Shown here piece after piece: positions 1 through 7,063 of a DNA stretch of 8,994 nt. Each line of letters begins with the position of its first letter. Positions within the stretch are counted from its first letter, which is position 1. The notes under the pieces are model-generated. The model had not been told where the DNA came from. It did no database searches and saw only the letters and a list, made by a program, of their open reading frames with translations. The position numbers were made by a program, and so were the translations under genes. This stretch comes from an uncultured Clostridia bacterium (lineage in GTDB: Bacteria > Bacillota > Clostridia > Lachnospirales > Lachnospiraceae): contig CAMONF010000239.1 in the NCBI GenBank assembly GCA_946620335.1, positions 1 through 8,994 of the forward strand. Reading direction: 5' to 3'.

Positions 1-6
1 TAAGCT

Positions 7-14
7 ACCTCCTT
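7..14 (-). promoter_or_regulatory. Ribosome binding site of an off-window downstream gene
   Basis: Read on the minus strand, the stop codon of the sugar transferase gene runs directly into AAGGAGGT, a complete match to the anti-Shine-Dalgarno end of 16S rRNA. Only six bases of window remain after it, so the start codon would lie at or just beyond the left edge. This shows directly that a strong translation signal follows the gene. The inference is that the leftward operon continues with at least one more gene. Confidence 0.75.
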
Positions 15-1446
15 ACTCCGCTCCCCTGCCGGTGATGACGACCTGCACCGTCTTCAGCAGGATGCGTATATCGAGCCAGATCGACCAGTTGTCGATATAG
101 CGGGTATCATACTCTACGACTTTCTCGAAATCCCGGATGTTGCTTCGTCCGCTGATCTGCCACAGTCCCGTAATTCCGGGCTTCATGGACAGGCGCCTTA
201 AGTGTCTGCTCTCGTAGCGTTTGTATTCGTCCTTCGTCGGCGGGCGGGTGCCCACCAGGCTCATGTCCCCAATCAGGACGTTGAGGAACTGGGGCAGCTC
301 ATCGATGCTGGTCCGGCGGATGAAACGGCCCACATGGGTGATCCGCGGATCGTTGTCCACCTTGAACATCTGCCCGGACATTTTGTTTCTGGCCATCAGC
401 TCCTTCTTCCGCTGCTCCGCGTCCTTGTACATGCTGCGAAGCTTGTAGATCCTGAACTCACGGCCGTTGAGGCCTACCCGGATCTGCTTGAAGAAAAGGG
501 GACCCGGGCTTTCGAGCTTGAGCGGGATGGCCACCAGGGCGATGACCGGAATCGATATGATAATGCCGATGATCGAGCCCACGATATCCATGATCCGCTT
601 GATGACCATCATGTCGAAGGAGTGATGAGCCTCAGACAGGGTGACGAAGGGGATCCCCGCCACCGTCTCCAGCTCCTTCTGGATATGGGGCGTGCCCGCG
701 CGTCCGTCGCTCAGGTAGAGCTCCAGGATCGGCACATTCATGTGGACATCCAGTCCCATGCTCTCCATCTCGTTGATAAAGGGCATCATTTCCTCCGTGT
801 AGGAGGAGGGAACGTTGACGTACACTTCATCCAGCGGGACTGACTTGACCCAGTCCATGAAGTCATCCTGGCTGCCCACCACCGGGACGTGATCGACCAC
901 CGTAAGCCCATGGCCGATTCCGAAAATGACAACACCCTGGATTTTCTTAGAAAAGTCTCTCTTAAGCTCCGCAATCAGCTCCTCCACACGGCCTACGGTG
1001 CCGATCCCCGCCACCATGGAGGCATAGTTGAGCCTGTAAAAATAAGTCTGGAGCCATTTCTTGATGGCGCACCTGGCGCCGAATTCCATCATGACGGCCA
1101 AAATGACAAGGAGCACAAAGAGATAGCGCCCCCTTGTAAAGCCGGACCTGCTCAGAATGAGGAGCATGGACATGATGGCCCCCATAAAGAGTATGGACTT
1201 GACACAGTTCATGAACTCTTCTCTCGTATTCCTGCGCCAGAAATCCCGGGTGCGGTTCACAAAGAGGAATCCGCACAGGTAGGAAATGCTGATCATCAGG
1301 ATATAGCTCTGCACCTCGCCCGGTCTGGTCCGGGGTGTCTTGCCGATCAGGCGGCAGACCCACCAGGCCAGCGCAAAGGCGGCTGCCAGGCAGAACGCGT
1401 CCGAAAGAAAGAGAATAACATACTGCAGCTTTTCCCTTTTTTCCAT
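13..1446 (-). CDS. Polyprenyl-phosphate sugar-1-phosphate transferase (exopolysaccharide initiating enzyme)
   Basis: This 477-residue protein belongs to the polyprenyl-phosphate hexose-1-phosphate transferase family (WcaJ/CpsE-like). Such enzymes transfer a sugar-1-phosphate from a UDP-sugar to undecaprenyl phosphate at the inner membrane face, the first committed step of capsule or exopolysaccharide synthesis. About four N-terminal membrane helices are visible (residues ~9-32, 46-64, 84-99, 107-123). A Rossmann-like central region (~143-268) follows, then a hydrophobic re-entrant helix (~288-308) and the C-terminal catalytic domain (~280-470). Family signatures present are KRIMDI (283-288), ESPGPLFFKQIRVG (312-325), KLRSM (335-339), the acidic catalytic pair in SIDELPQ (D382, E383), GTRP (399-402) and GLWQISGRS (427-435). 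The length is normal for the family and the protein looks intact. GAGGT precedes the ATG. It lies 16 bases after the DUF6077-like gene, so the two are co-transcribed. The donor sugar cannot be read from the sequence. Confidence 0.93.
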   Translation of the reverse strand: MEKREKLQYVILFLSDAFCLAAAFALAWWVCRLIGKTPRTRPGEVQSYILMISISYLCGFLFVNRTRDFWRRNTREEFMNCVKSILFMGAIMSMLLILSRSGFTRGRYLFVLLVILAVMMEFGARCAIKKWLQTYFYRLNYASMVAGIGTVGRVEELIAELKRDFSKKIQGVVIFGIGHGLTVVDHVPVVGSQDDFMDWVKSVPLDEVYVNVPSSYTEEMMPFINEMESMGLDVHMNVPILELYLSDGRAGTPHIQKELETVAGIPFVTLSEAHHSFDMMVIKRIMDIVGSIIGIIISIPVIALVAIPLKLESPGPLFFKQIRVGLNGREFRIYKLRSMYKDAEQRKKELMARNKMSGQMFKVDNDPRITHVGRFIRRTSIDELPQFLNVLIGDMSLVGTRPPTKDEYKRYESRHLRRLSMKPGITGLWQISGRSNIRDFEKVVEYDTRYIDNWSIWLDIRILLKTVQVVITGRGAE

Positions 1447-1462
1447 ATAGACCTCGCGGCGG

Positions 1463-2746
1463 TCACGTCAAGGCATAGACCGCCAGCAAAATGAGATTGG
1501 GAACACAGGCGGCTCCCATTTTAAAAAGAATCGATGGCTTTCTCAGCGCGATGGCGTAGACCAACGCGAAGAAGGCGGCAGCAACAGAGGTCAGGACGAT
1601 GCTCTGGGAGGAGAGCAGGGCCAGACCGGTCACCGCGACCGCAAGCCTAATGTAATGTATGTGCAGCGCCGGCTCACGATAGATCCGGAATAATAATTCC
1701 AGGAGAACCGGAATCCCGAAGCCCGCCAGAACGGCCTTTCCCTGCCACAGTCGGCCCATGACGAAGGCTTCGGCGCTGTATACCGAATAGTAACCAAAAA
1801 GATTGACCAGCCAGCATATGGTGATGAAGACATAAATCTTCCACCGCTCCTTATCGAACAGCGTTCTGCCCAGAGCAAATAGAGCGCAGGTGATGATAAG
1901 CATGATCATGACAGGCAGGTAGGTGTGAGCGATGGCCGCCGCCTTCACTCCTGTCATCTCCGAGAGCATGGCAATATAAAATGCCCATGGTGCGATGGCG
2001 TCTTTCTTCAGCTCGCCAAAGGGTTCCTGGATCGGATTCCCCGTGGCAGGATTCGTGCGCAGCAGCGTATCTGTGCGGACCATGTCCACCGCGTTCACGA
2101 CGAACCTGGTGTCGTCATTATCTGCATGCGTGTAAAGAGCCGTCCCCCGCAGGACCATGATGAGGACCAGGACCAGCGGTATCAGAAAAATGAGATCATA
2201 TACCCGGTCTGAGAGGCTTCTCCTCTGCACTTTTTGCGGTGCGTCAGTTTCCTGCGGACCTGCCGCCGGCGTCACAGATCCATCTGCCTGAGGAGCGGGC
2301 TGCACAACCGTCTTCATGGCTGCAGCAGGCGTCTCAGAAGAGGCTGCCGCTCTCATCATGGTTGCCCCGTTCACTTCCGAAGAGGCCTTCGCGGTCAACG
2401 GTTCCGCCACGACCGTACTCTGCGAAGAGGCATCGGGCTTGTTTTTCCCTCTCATCGCCCGCCTTTTCTTTTTCCGATCATCCAGGAAACGATGTCCGGC
2501 GGCCAGAGCCAGCAGGACTGTGACGAGCGCCGCCGCCGTCCAAACGACCAGAATGCTCCCACGGAAGGAAGCACCGATCTTGATCAACGGCACGAGGCAG
2601 ACCTCCATGACCGCCCAGATGACCAGTGTCCCGGCCGTCACAGCTGTCAGGGGATGCGGCACACTGCCTGCGGCAAGCTGAGCCAGCACGCCGACCAGCG
2701 CAGGGAGCGCAAAAACTATGACGATGCAGACGGTGACAGGTTCCAT
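1463..2746 (-). CDS. DUF6077-like multi-pass membrane protein, possibly GT-C type
   Basis: This is a 427-residue integral membrane protein. Helices are visible at ~5-27, 34-56, 64-84, 184-200, 272-293, 303-322, 337-353, 366-400 and 405-425. After the fourth helix comes an acidic, presumably external loop HADNDDTRFVVNA (207-219), then NPATG (232-236), and later RLWQGKAVL (332-340). This arrangement recalls the DUF6077 family of clostridial polysaccharide loci and the acidic first loop of GT-C glycosyltransferases. The family assignment is from memory of its motifs, and the enzymatic role is inference. Between helices 3 and 4 lies an unusual segment (~89-182) that begins very basic (RKKKRRAMRGK) and continues as a low-complexity Ala/Ser/Thr/Pro stretch, probably a cytoplasmic linker. 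The start was set at the ATG preceded by AAGGAG; an in-frame ATG 14 codons upstream lacks such a site. The gene is first in the operon, upstream of the sugar transferase. It could instead be a flippase-like or polymerase-like protein. Confidence 0.75.
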   Translation of the reverse strand: MEPVTVCIVIVFALPALVGVLAQLAAGSVPHPLTAVTAGTLVIWAVMEVCLVPLIKIGASFRGSILVVWTAAALVTVLLALAAGHRFLDDRKKKRRAMRGKNKPDASSQSTVVAEPLTAKASSEVNGATMMRAAASSETPAAAMKTVVQPAPQADGSVTPAAGPQETDAPQKVQRRSLSDRVYDLIFLIPLVLVLIMVLRGTALYTHADNDDTRFVVNAVDMVRTDTLLRTNPATGNPIQEPFGELKKDAIAPWAFYIAMLSEMTGVKAAAIAHTYLPVMIMLIITCALFALGRTLFDKERWKIYVFITICWLVNLFGYYSVYSAEAFVMGRLWQGKAVLAGFGIPVLLELLFRIYREPALHIHYIRLAVAVTGLALLSSQSIVLTSVAAAFFALVYAIALRKPSILFKMGAACVPNLILLAVYALT

Positions 2747-2750
2747 AGCG

Positions 2751-2756
2751 CTCCTT
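2751..2756 (-). promoter_or_regulatory. Ribosome binding site fixing the start of the DUF6077-like gene
   Basis: Minus-strand AAGGAG lies five bases before the ATG at 2746-2744. The open frame extends 14 codons further upstream to another ATG at 2788, but those codons run through a hairpin (2761-2779) and no comparable site precedes them. The shorter start is therefore preferred. Confidence 0.75.
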
Positions 2757-2760
2757 AAAG

Positions 2761-2779
2761 ACCGTCCGCAAGGGACGGT
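2761..2779 (-). repeat. Inverted repeat (hairpin) just upstream of the DUF6077-like gene
   Basis: ACCGTCC and GGACGGT form a perfect seven-base-pair stem around a five-base loop. It ends four bases before the Shine-Dalgarno sequence on the minus-strand transcript. It could modulate ribosome access. The bases that follow (CTTT) are too short a T-run for a standard terminator. Confidence 0.5.
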
Positions 2780-2948
2780 TGTTCTCATTTTCGCGAAAGT
2801 AGCCCTTCAGGGACAGAATCCCAAAAGATGCGCTGACTGCCCGGCGGGATGGTCGTTCTCAGGTTCACCGGGGCAGCCGCTCCGGAACAGATCACCCGGC
2901 GGATGTCTGGTCTGGCCGCATGCACCAGGCCTTATGGCACGACACAAG

Positions 2949-2967
2949 ACCTGCTTATTAGGCAGGT
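2949..2967 (-). repeat. Inverted repeat at the predicted 5' end of the leftward transcript
   Basis: ACCTGC and GCAGGT are separated by seven bases and form a six-base-pair stem. The repeat begins within a few bases of the transcription start predicted from the promoter at 2976-3004. As RNA it would be a 5'-terminal stabilising stem. As DNA its position just downstream of the -10 box would also suit an operator. The sequence alone does not decide between these. Confidence 0.45.
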
Positions 2968-2975
2968 TAACGCTT

Positions 2976-3004
2976 ATTATATCTTTTCCGTTCCCCATTG
3001 TCAA
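2976..3004 (-). promoter_or_regulatory. Consensus sigma-A promoter of the leftward operon
   Basis: On the minus strand the -35 box is TTGACA (3004-2999) and the -10 box is TATAAT (2981-2976), separated by exactly 17 bases. Both boxes match the consensus at all six positions. Transcription would begin near 2969 and run into the DUF6077-like and sugar transferase genes. Such a perfect promoter ahead of a long leader suggests that control is exerted after initiation or by a repressor. Confidence 0.85.
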
Positions 3005-3083
3005 ACTGTATCAGAGTATCAAAAAGGGCATATCCTATAATCTTTTTAATTTTTTATGTCTACCATAGTTCACGGAAATGTAG

Positions 3084-3089
3084 TATAAT
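3084..3089 (+). promoter_or_regulatory. Probable -10 box of the anchored surface protein gene
   Basis: A perfect TATAAT lies about 60 bases upstream of the start codon of the gene at 3149. The hexamer 17 bases upstream (TACCAT, 3061-3066) is a poor -35 box, so the promoter is expected to be weaker than the divergent one or to need an activator. The two promoters point away from each other, with their -35 regions about 57 bases apart. Confidence 0.5.
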
Positions 3090-3112
3090 GGCCGTTGGGA
3101 GTTTATAAGTAC

Positions 3113-3133
3113 GGCGCGTGTGGGAAATGCGCC
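3113..3133 (+). repeat. Small hairpin in the 5' untranslated region of the surface protein gene
   Basis: GGCGC and GCGCC pair across an 11-base loop. The second arm ends one base before the Shine-Dalgarno AAGGGGAG (3135-3142). It could influence translation initiation, but a five-pair stem can occur by chance. Confidence 0.3.
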
Positions 3134-3148
3134 TAAGGGGAGTATTAC

Positions 3149-4798
3149 ATGAAAAGGCATATCTGCGATCCGTTCTTGCGGGGGAAGCGTCTGCTTGCCC
3201 TCATTTTTGTCACCATCTCTGTCATATCTTCCATTTCGGGCACTGCCGTGCCGGCCATGGCCAGCTTTACGGGGGACGAAGCCTTCAGCGACATCTCCTG
3301 GGATTTCATCATGAAGGATTCCCTGGCTTATCCCCGGAGCGGCGGCATTCAGGCTTTCTGCGTCACCGATGAATACCTTATCATCATCGAAAATACAGCC
3401 AAGACAGAGACCATACCGGACGTAGTCTCCGCGTATTACCGTTATGATCACGATGCAGCGGGCAATCCTGTGGAGCAGTACTCTTTGGCAAAGCGCGTCG
3501 AAAATTTCGATTATGAGCACGCCAACGGCATGACCTGGAATCCCAATACAGACGAAATACTGGTCGCCCCTTACTTTAACAACGGGCAAAAATCCCGCGG
3601 CTGCGTCTTCGTCATGAACCCCCACACACTGGAGTACGTTGAGACACGCAAGATCCTTCCGGGTCATCTGATCCGGGCCATAGATTATGATCCCGGTGCT
3701 GACAGGTACGCGGTCCTTGCCACCAAAGGCTCCAAGAAGAAACTGGTGATCATGGACAGCCGTTTCAAGGTAATCGAGACCCATGCCGCACCGGACAATT
3801 CTCCCGGCACCTATTACCAGGACATCTGCCTGAGAGGGGATTATATCCTGACACCGCCCTGTACGATTGGCATGGGCATCGGCGATTTTGTCAATATTCA
3901 TTCCTTATCCCGCGACAGCAAGCTTTTCACTGTCCCACTGGATATTTCCCTCGGGAAAAACGAGCGGATCGAGGGAGAGGCCATCTGCGAGACAGAACCA
4001 GGTATCTTCCTGATGGCCGTCAATTTATTCAAGAAGGATAACTCCCGTGAGCTCAGGATCTATCGCTCCACGGTCCCCTACTACTTCACGATCAGCGTGT
4101 CCATCGCCAACGGCTCCGCGACCCTGGCATCCGAAAGGGTGCTCCGCGGAGAGGACTATACCATCGGCTACGAGCCTTATCCGGGTTTCCAGCTGACTTC
4201 CATTCTGGTTGACGGAAAAAGCGTGGACTATGAAGCCTTCGCGGATAACTACACCTTTTCCAATATACAGGAAGACCATACCATCAACATCAATTACACC
4301 GCCCCTGGATCCGGTCAGGCAGCTCCGGCAGCCCCGATTCCGACGGGCAGTGTGGAACAGGTCCTCTCAGAGCGGCCCCAGAAGGCTTCTGATACTGATG
4401 CAGCCACCATCACACCCAATCCGGACGCCCTGATCACGGCCGATTCCGCAGCTGCCAGGGCAGCGGACGAAATGCCGGCTGTCATAGACGCTTTATTGAC
4501 CATTGGAGAAGCTGCAGACATGCTCGTCCACGATCCCGGCGCCCTCCTGCTGAGGCTGGCCGAAGGTGCCTCTTCCGCAGTCAGGCGGGCAGCGACCGGA
4601 CTCCTGCAGGCCCGGATTCCCTTCATTCTTCTTGGCACAGGCGTCATCTTCTGTTTTGTCTACATTTCCCATGTGCGGACAGAGCGTAAACGCAGGCACA
4701 ATGCCGCGCTTCGGAAGCGCCGTTTCCTCCAGGCAAAGATCGCAGAGGCTGAACAGGAGCTCATCGAAACCGAGATGAGTCTGAGCTACCTCATCTGA
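3149..4798 (+). CDS. Exported membrane-anchored protein: propeller-like ectodomain, bacterial repeat domain, C-terminal TM helix
   Basis: This 549-residue protein has no family name I can assign. A signal peptide is clear: a basic start, a hydrophobic core (~14-32) and a likely cleavage site after VPAMA (34-38). Residues ~47-307 contain repeated short strands with phrases such as GMTWNPNTDEILVAPY (127-142), VFVMNP (153-158), IDYDPGADRYAVLAT (178-192) and KLVIMD (198-203), which look like beta-propeller blades. Residues ~311-385 resemble the divergent InlB B-type bacterial repeat: 'GEDYTIGYEPYPGFQLTSIL', then VDGK, then YTFSNIQEDHTININY. An Ala/Pro-rich stalk follows (~386-485). One membrane helix (~489-507) comes next, then a strongly basic and helical tail of about 40 residues, probably cytoplasmic and coiled. 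AAGGGGAG precedes the ATG. The gene has its own promoter and terminator. It may bind, process or sense the surface polymer made by its neighbours; that is inference. Confidence 0.8.
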   Translation: MKRHICDPFLRGKRLLALIFVTISVISSISGTAVPAMASFTGDEAFSDISWDFIMKDSLAYPRSGGIQAFCVTDEYLIIIENTAKTETIPDVVSAYYRYDHDAAGNPVEQYSLAKRVENFDYEHANGMTWNPNTDEILVAPYFNNGQKSRGCVFVMNPHTLEYVETRKILPGHLIRAIDYDPGADRYAVLATKGSKKKLVIMDSRFKVIETHAAPDNSPGTYYQDICLRGDYILTPPCTIGMGIGDFVNIHSLSRDSKLFTVPLDISLGKNERIEGEAICETEPGIFLMAVNLFKKDNSRELRIYRSTVPYYFTISVSIANGSATLASERVLRGEDYTIGYEPYPGFQLTSILVDGKSVDYEAFADNYTFSNIQEDHTININYTAPGSGQAAPAAPIPTGSVEQVLSERPQKASDTDAATITPNPDALITADSAAARAADEMPAVIDALLTIGEAADMLVHDPGALLLRLAEGASSAVRRAATGLLQARIPFILLGTGVIFCFVYISHVRTERKRRHNAALRKRRFLQAKIAEAEQELIETEMSLSYLI

Positions 4799-4900
4799 CG
4801 GCCTCAAAGATGGCCCATGGGAAGGCCGGATGCCTCGTGGTACCAAGATAGGTCTGATCCGCCTTTTCCGGACCCATTTTTATAGAAGAAGCACCATCAG

Positions 4901-4958
4901 GGGCTGCTCTGATTGCCGGATGTATTCATTTGCCGTCAAACAGAGCAGTCCTTTTTTT
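4901..4958 (+). terminator. Intrinsic terminator after the surface protein gene
   Basis: GGGCTGCTCTG (4901-4911) pairs with CAGAGCAGTCC (4941-4951) in an 11-pair stem with one G-U wobble. It is followed at once by seven T residues (4952-4958). The loop of 29 bases is longer than usual. The first arm can also form a different small hairpin (ATCAG/CTGAT, 4896-4913) that would exclude the terminator. The terminator makes the upstream gene a separate transcription unit. Confidence 0.8.
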
Positions 4959-5001
4959 GTTGACGCCAGGACCACCTGACGCTGTGTCAAATGGGAGCAT
5001 C

Positions 5002-5030
5002 TTGCATTAGCCCGTGATAAAAGCTATACT
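5002..5030 (+). promoter_or_regulatory. Probable promoter of the two-gene transferase operon
   Basis: TTGCAT (5002-5007) and TATACT (5025-5030) are separated by 17 bases. The -10 box differs from consensus at one position and the -35 box keeps only TTG. Transcription would start near 5037, giving a short leader of about 24 bases. The position directly after a terminator supports it. Confidence 0.5.
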
Positions 5031-5060
5031 AGGATAAAAATAATTCAGGAGCGGGAACCA

Positions 5061-7004
5061 ATGTCAGATAAAATCAGGAAAACCGCACGTACGCTCCGCC
5101 TTACAGCCGCAGCGACCTACTATACGTCGAAAGCCGCCCGCAGAAGTCCTGCCTCCGGGGGGATCTGCGTATTTTTTTCCGGGGAAAAGGAGCAGGATGC
5201 CTTTCTGATTGAAGTCATGGAATGCCTGACCAGCTACGAAAAGGCCGTCGATATGACTAAATCCTCCCATGTAATACCTAAGCGGAGGGTTCCCGGACTT
5301 TTTCAAAGGGCAGGTCGAAAAAACCTGTCCGGCGCAGTGGCATATGACGGAGCGCTACGCGAACTGCTTTCGTCGGGAATCACGCTGGCGGTAACAAAAA
5401 AGCCATGCGCCACTGTCGCTGAGCGCTTTCCCGGCGCCAGGGCAGTATCCGCCTCATCGCAGGCCGGACGCAGAGCCTTGACTCAAAGCCGACTGATTCT
5501 CACATCCGTTCCACTGCCGGAAGCGTTCGTGCCTGCCTCCGGGCAAAAGGTTGTCAGTGTATTTGGCAAAAGACTGAAGAAAGAGGCGGCTTCCCCTGCT
5601 GCGTTTCCTTTTGACAGGCGACAAAGGACCTTCTTCCATTCGCAGGTCATTCTGGTCCCTGACCAGGATACAGCGGCCGCTCTGGCCGTGATCTACGGCC
5701 TCAGAGGCATATACAGGGGAAAAATCGTCGATACATCCTCTATAGGAACAGCCGACCTTTCTAAAGGCCTCCTGGAGGATCCTGACAGTCTGCCCTCCGC
5801 CTGCTCCTATCCTGCTGACAGAAAGCGCCTCCTCTTTTATGCCGGCCCCCTTCAAAGAAACGGGATTACCTCCAGTCTTAAGAACCTGTTGGGTTTCCTT
5901 CCGGATGATACGGACGCCTATCTTTGCACCTTAAACCTGAAGGATAATGTACCATACCCGGACCTGACCGACTTTGCCATCACCGGATTGATCGACATTC
6001 GTGACCTGCCCTCCATGACGCTGACGGAGATGCCTGCCGCCATCGAGTATTACGTAAGGAAGCGGGACACGCCTGCAGTCCTGAAAACAATCCGCAGGAT
6101 TTTTTCCAGAGAGCTGACGCGTGTTCTCCCGGGAATCACATTCGACGCGGTCATTCATTTTGATGGATACGGGCGCTATATGATGGGGCTCATGGGACGG
6201 ATGGCGGGCAAAAAAACCATTTTTGTCCACAATGACCTGGTCCGGGAGATTGCCCAGAAGGGCCGGCAGCACCTGCCGTCTCACAGGGAAGCCTACACTA
6301 CCTTTGACCATATCGCAGTGGTCTCGGAAGCGCTCATCGGGCCGACCCGCGCCCTGGCAGGGGAAGGCCCTGATATCCGCGTCGTGCCCAACTGCCACGA
6401 TTTTGCAGGAATCCGTGAGCGGGCGAAACTGCCCATTTCTCCCGACCCCGACACAGACGTCACACTCACCGGTTGGGATACGATTGACGCTTTCCTGGCA
6501 GGTCACAGCCTGAACCTCATAACCATCGGCCGTTTTTCCCCCGAGAAGAATCATGCCATGATCCTCGAAGCCTTCGAGCGCTTCAGGGAGACCCATCCCG
6601 GCACGGGACTCACGGTCATTGGCGGATACGGGGAGCTCTATGAGGAGACGCGGGCCCGCTTCACCTCCTCACCTGCGGTCGGGGACCTCTGCCTCATCCG
6701 GTCAATTTCAAATCCCATGCCCATCCTCTCCCGCTGTGACCTCTTTATCCTTGCGTCCAGCTACGAAGGCCAGCCCATGGTCCTGGCCGAGGCCGGGTGC
6801 CTCGGCATCCCGGCCATTGCGGCCGCCACACGGGGATCCAGGGAATTCATGGAAAAATGGGACGGCACTTTGGTCGATTGCTCAGTCGAAGGGCTCCTCG
6901 AAGGGATGGAGGACTTTATGGCAGGTAAGGTCCACCCTGTCCGCATGGACTATGACCATTACAACGAAGATTGTCTCAAGGCCTTCCTGGAGCTCGTGAA
7001 ATAA
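5061..7004 (+). CDS. GT4 glycosyltransferase with a degenerate CDP-glycerol-transferase N-terminal domain
   Basis: This is a 647-residue cytoplasmic or membrane-associated protein. Residues ~255-647 form a GT4 (GT-B fold) glycosyltransferase: NGITSSLKNLL (268-278) at the acceptor side, FVHND (388-392), IGRFSPEKN (489-497) and SYEGQPMVLAEAG (567-579) with the E-x7-E donor signature (E569, E577). The first ~235 residues align by eye with residues ~45-215 of the next gene's product, a CDP-glycerol glycerophosphotransferase. For example, ILTSVPLPEAFVPASGQ (146-162) aligns with LLTDVTFPNGFIPRKGQ, RQRTFFHSQVILVP (187-200) with MQRNFFMADMLLFP, and GLRGIYRGKIV (213-223) with CLDGLYRGNMV. The WHGTP and GYPR motifs are lost and the nucleotide-binding half is absent, so this domain should be inactive. 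AGGAG precedes the ATG by nine bases. The gene heads an operon with the next one, 59 bases downstream. The sugar donor is unknown. Confidence 0.85.
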   Translation: MSDKIRKTARTLRLTAAATYYTSKAARRSPASGGICVFFSGEKEQDAFLIEVMECLTSYEKAVDMTKSSHVIPKRRVPGLFQRAGRKNLSGAVAYDGALRELLSSGITLAVTKKPCATVAERFPGARAVSASSQAGRRALTQSRLILTSVPLPEAFVPASGQKVVSVFGKRLKKEAASPAAFPFDRRQRTFFHSQVILVPDQDTAAALAVIYGLRGIYRGKIVDTSSIGTADLSKGLLEDPDSLPSACSYPADRKRLLFYAGPLQRNGITSSLKNLLGFLPDDTDAYLCTLNLKDNVPYPDLTDFAITGLIDIRDLPSMTLTEMPAAIEYYVRKRDTPAVLKTIRRIFSRELTRVLPGITFDAVIHFDGYGRYMMGLMGRMAGKKTIFVHNDLVREIAQKGRQHLPSHREAYTTFDHIAVVSEALIGPTRALAGEGPDIRVVPNCHDFAGIRERAKLPISPDPDTDVTLTGWDTIDAFLAGHSLNLITIGRFSPEKNHAMILEAFERFRETHPGTGLTVIGGYGELYEETRARFTSSPAVGDLCLIRSISNPMPILSRCDLFILASSYEGQPMVLAEAGCLGIPAIAAATRGSREFMEKWDGTLVDCSVEGLLEGMEDFMAGKVHPVRMDYDHYNEDCLKAFLELVK

Positions 7005-7051
7005 CTGTTCAATAATTCTTCGGATTTCTGCCGCCGATTGTTTTCATTTCC

Positions 7052-7057
7052 AGGAGG
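7052..7057 (+). promoter_or_regulatory. Ribosome binding site of the CDP-glycerol transferase gene
   Basis: A full AGGAGG lies six bases before the ATG at 7064. It decides the start against another ATG at 7060, which is out of frame and too close to the site. No terminator-like hairpin occurs in the 59-base gap after the GT4 gene, which supports co-transcription. Confidence 0.7.
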
Positions 7058-7063
7058 AAATGT

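Larger units (their letters stand above)
2747..2975 (-). promoter_or_regulatory. Long structured 5' leader of the leftward polysaccharide operon
   Basis: About 220 bases lie between the predicted transcription start (near 2969) and the start codon, with no convincing gene on either strand. The leader holds several inverted repeats. ACCTGC/GCAGGT (2949-2967) lies at the very 5' end of the transcript. A ten-base palindrome TTTCGCGAAA sits at 2789-2798. A seven-base-pair stem ACCGTCC/GGACGGT with a five-base loop (2761-2779) lies immediately before the ribosome binding site. No strong U-tract follows any of them, so I do not see a plain attenuator. A long structured leader fits regulation by transcription antitermination or RNA stability, which is common for polysaccharide operons, but no known riboswitch was recognised. 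Confidence 0.5.
4799..5060. other. Intergenic region with terminator and promoter
   Basis: This gap holds a GGCCT/AGGCC inverted repeat directly after the stop codon (4799-4828) with no T-run, then the terminator at 4901-4958. After that come a repeated TGACGC (4961-4966 and 4977-4982) and a TTGAC/GTCAA inverted pair (4960-4964 and 4986-4990), and finally the promoter of the next gene. The repeats near 4960-4990 lie just upstream of the -35 box and could be an operator. I see no gene here. Confidence 0.5.

Noticed and set aside
2747..2788. An earlier start of the DUF6077-like protein at 2788
   Set aside because: The 14 extra codons pass through a hairpin and the Shine-Dalgarno sequence of the downstream ATG, which is much better placed.
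2747..2975. A riboswitch or upstream peptide in the leader of the leftward operon
   Set aside because: A nine-codon frame starting at the minus-strand ATG near 2919 has only a weak ribosome site, and no known riboswitch core (for example c-di-GMP or purine type) was recognised.
3035..3901. A 288-codon open frame on the minus strand overlapping the surface protein gene
   Set aside because: It covers the promoter, signal peptide and propeller region of a better supported gene and shows no recognisable family motif.
5931..6596. A 221-codon antisense open frame within the GT4 gene
   Set aside because: The plus-strand frame carries clear GT4 motifs here; the antisense frame has none.
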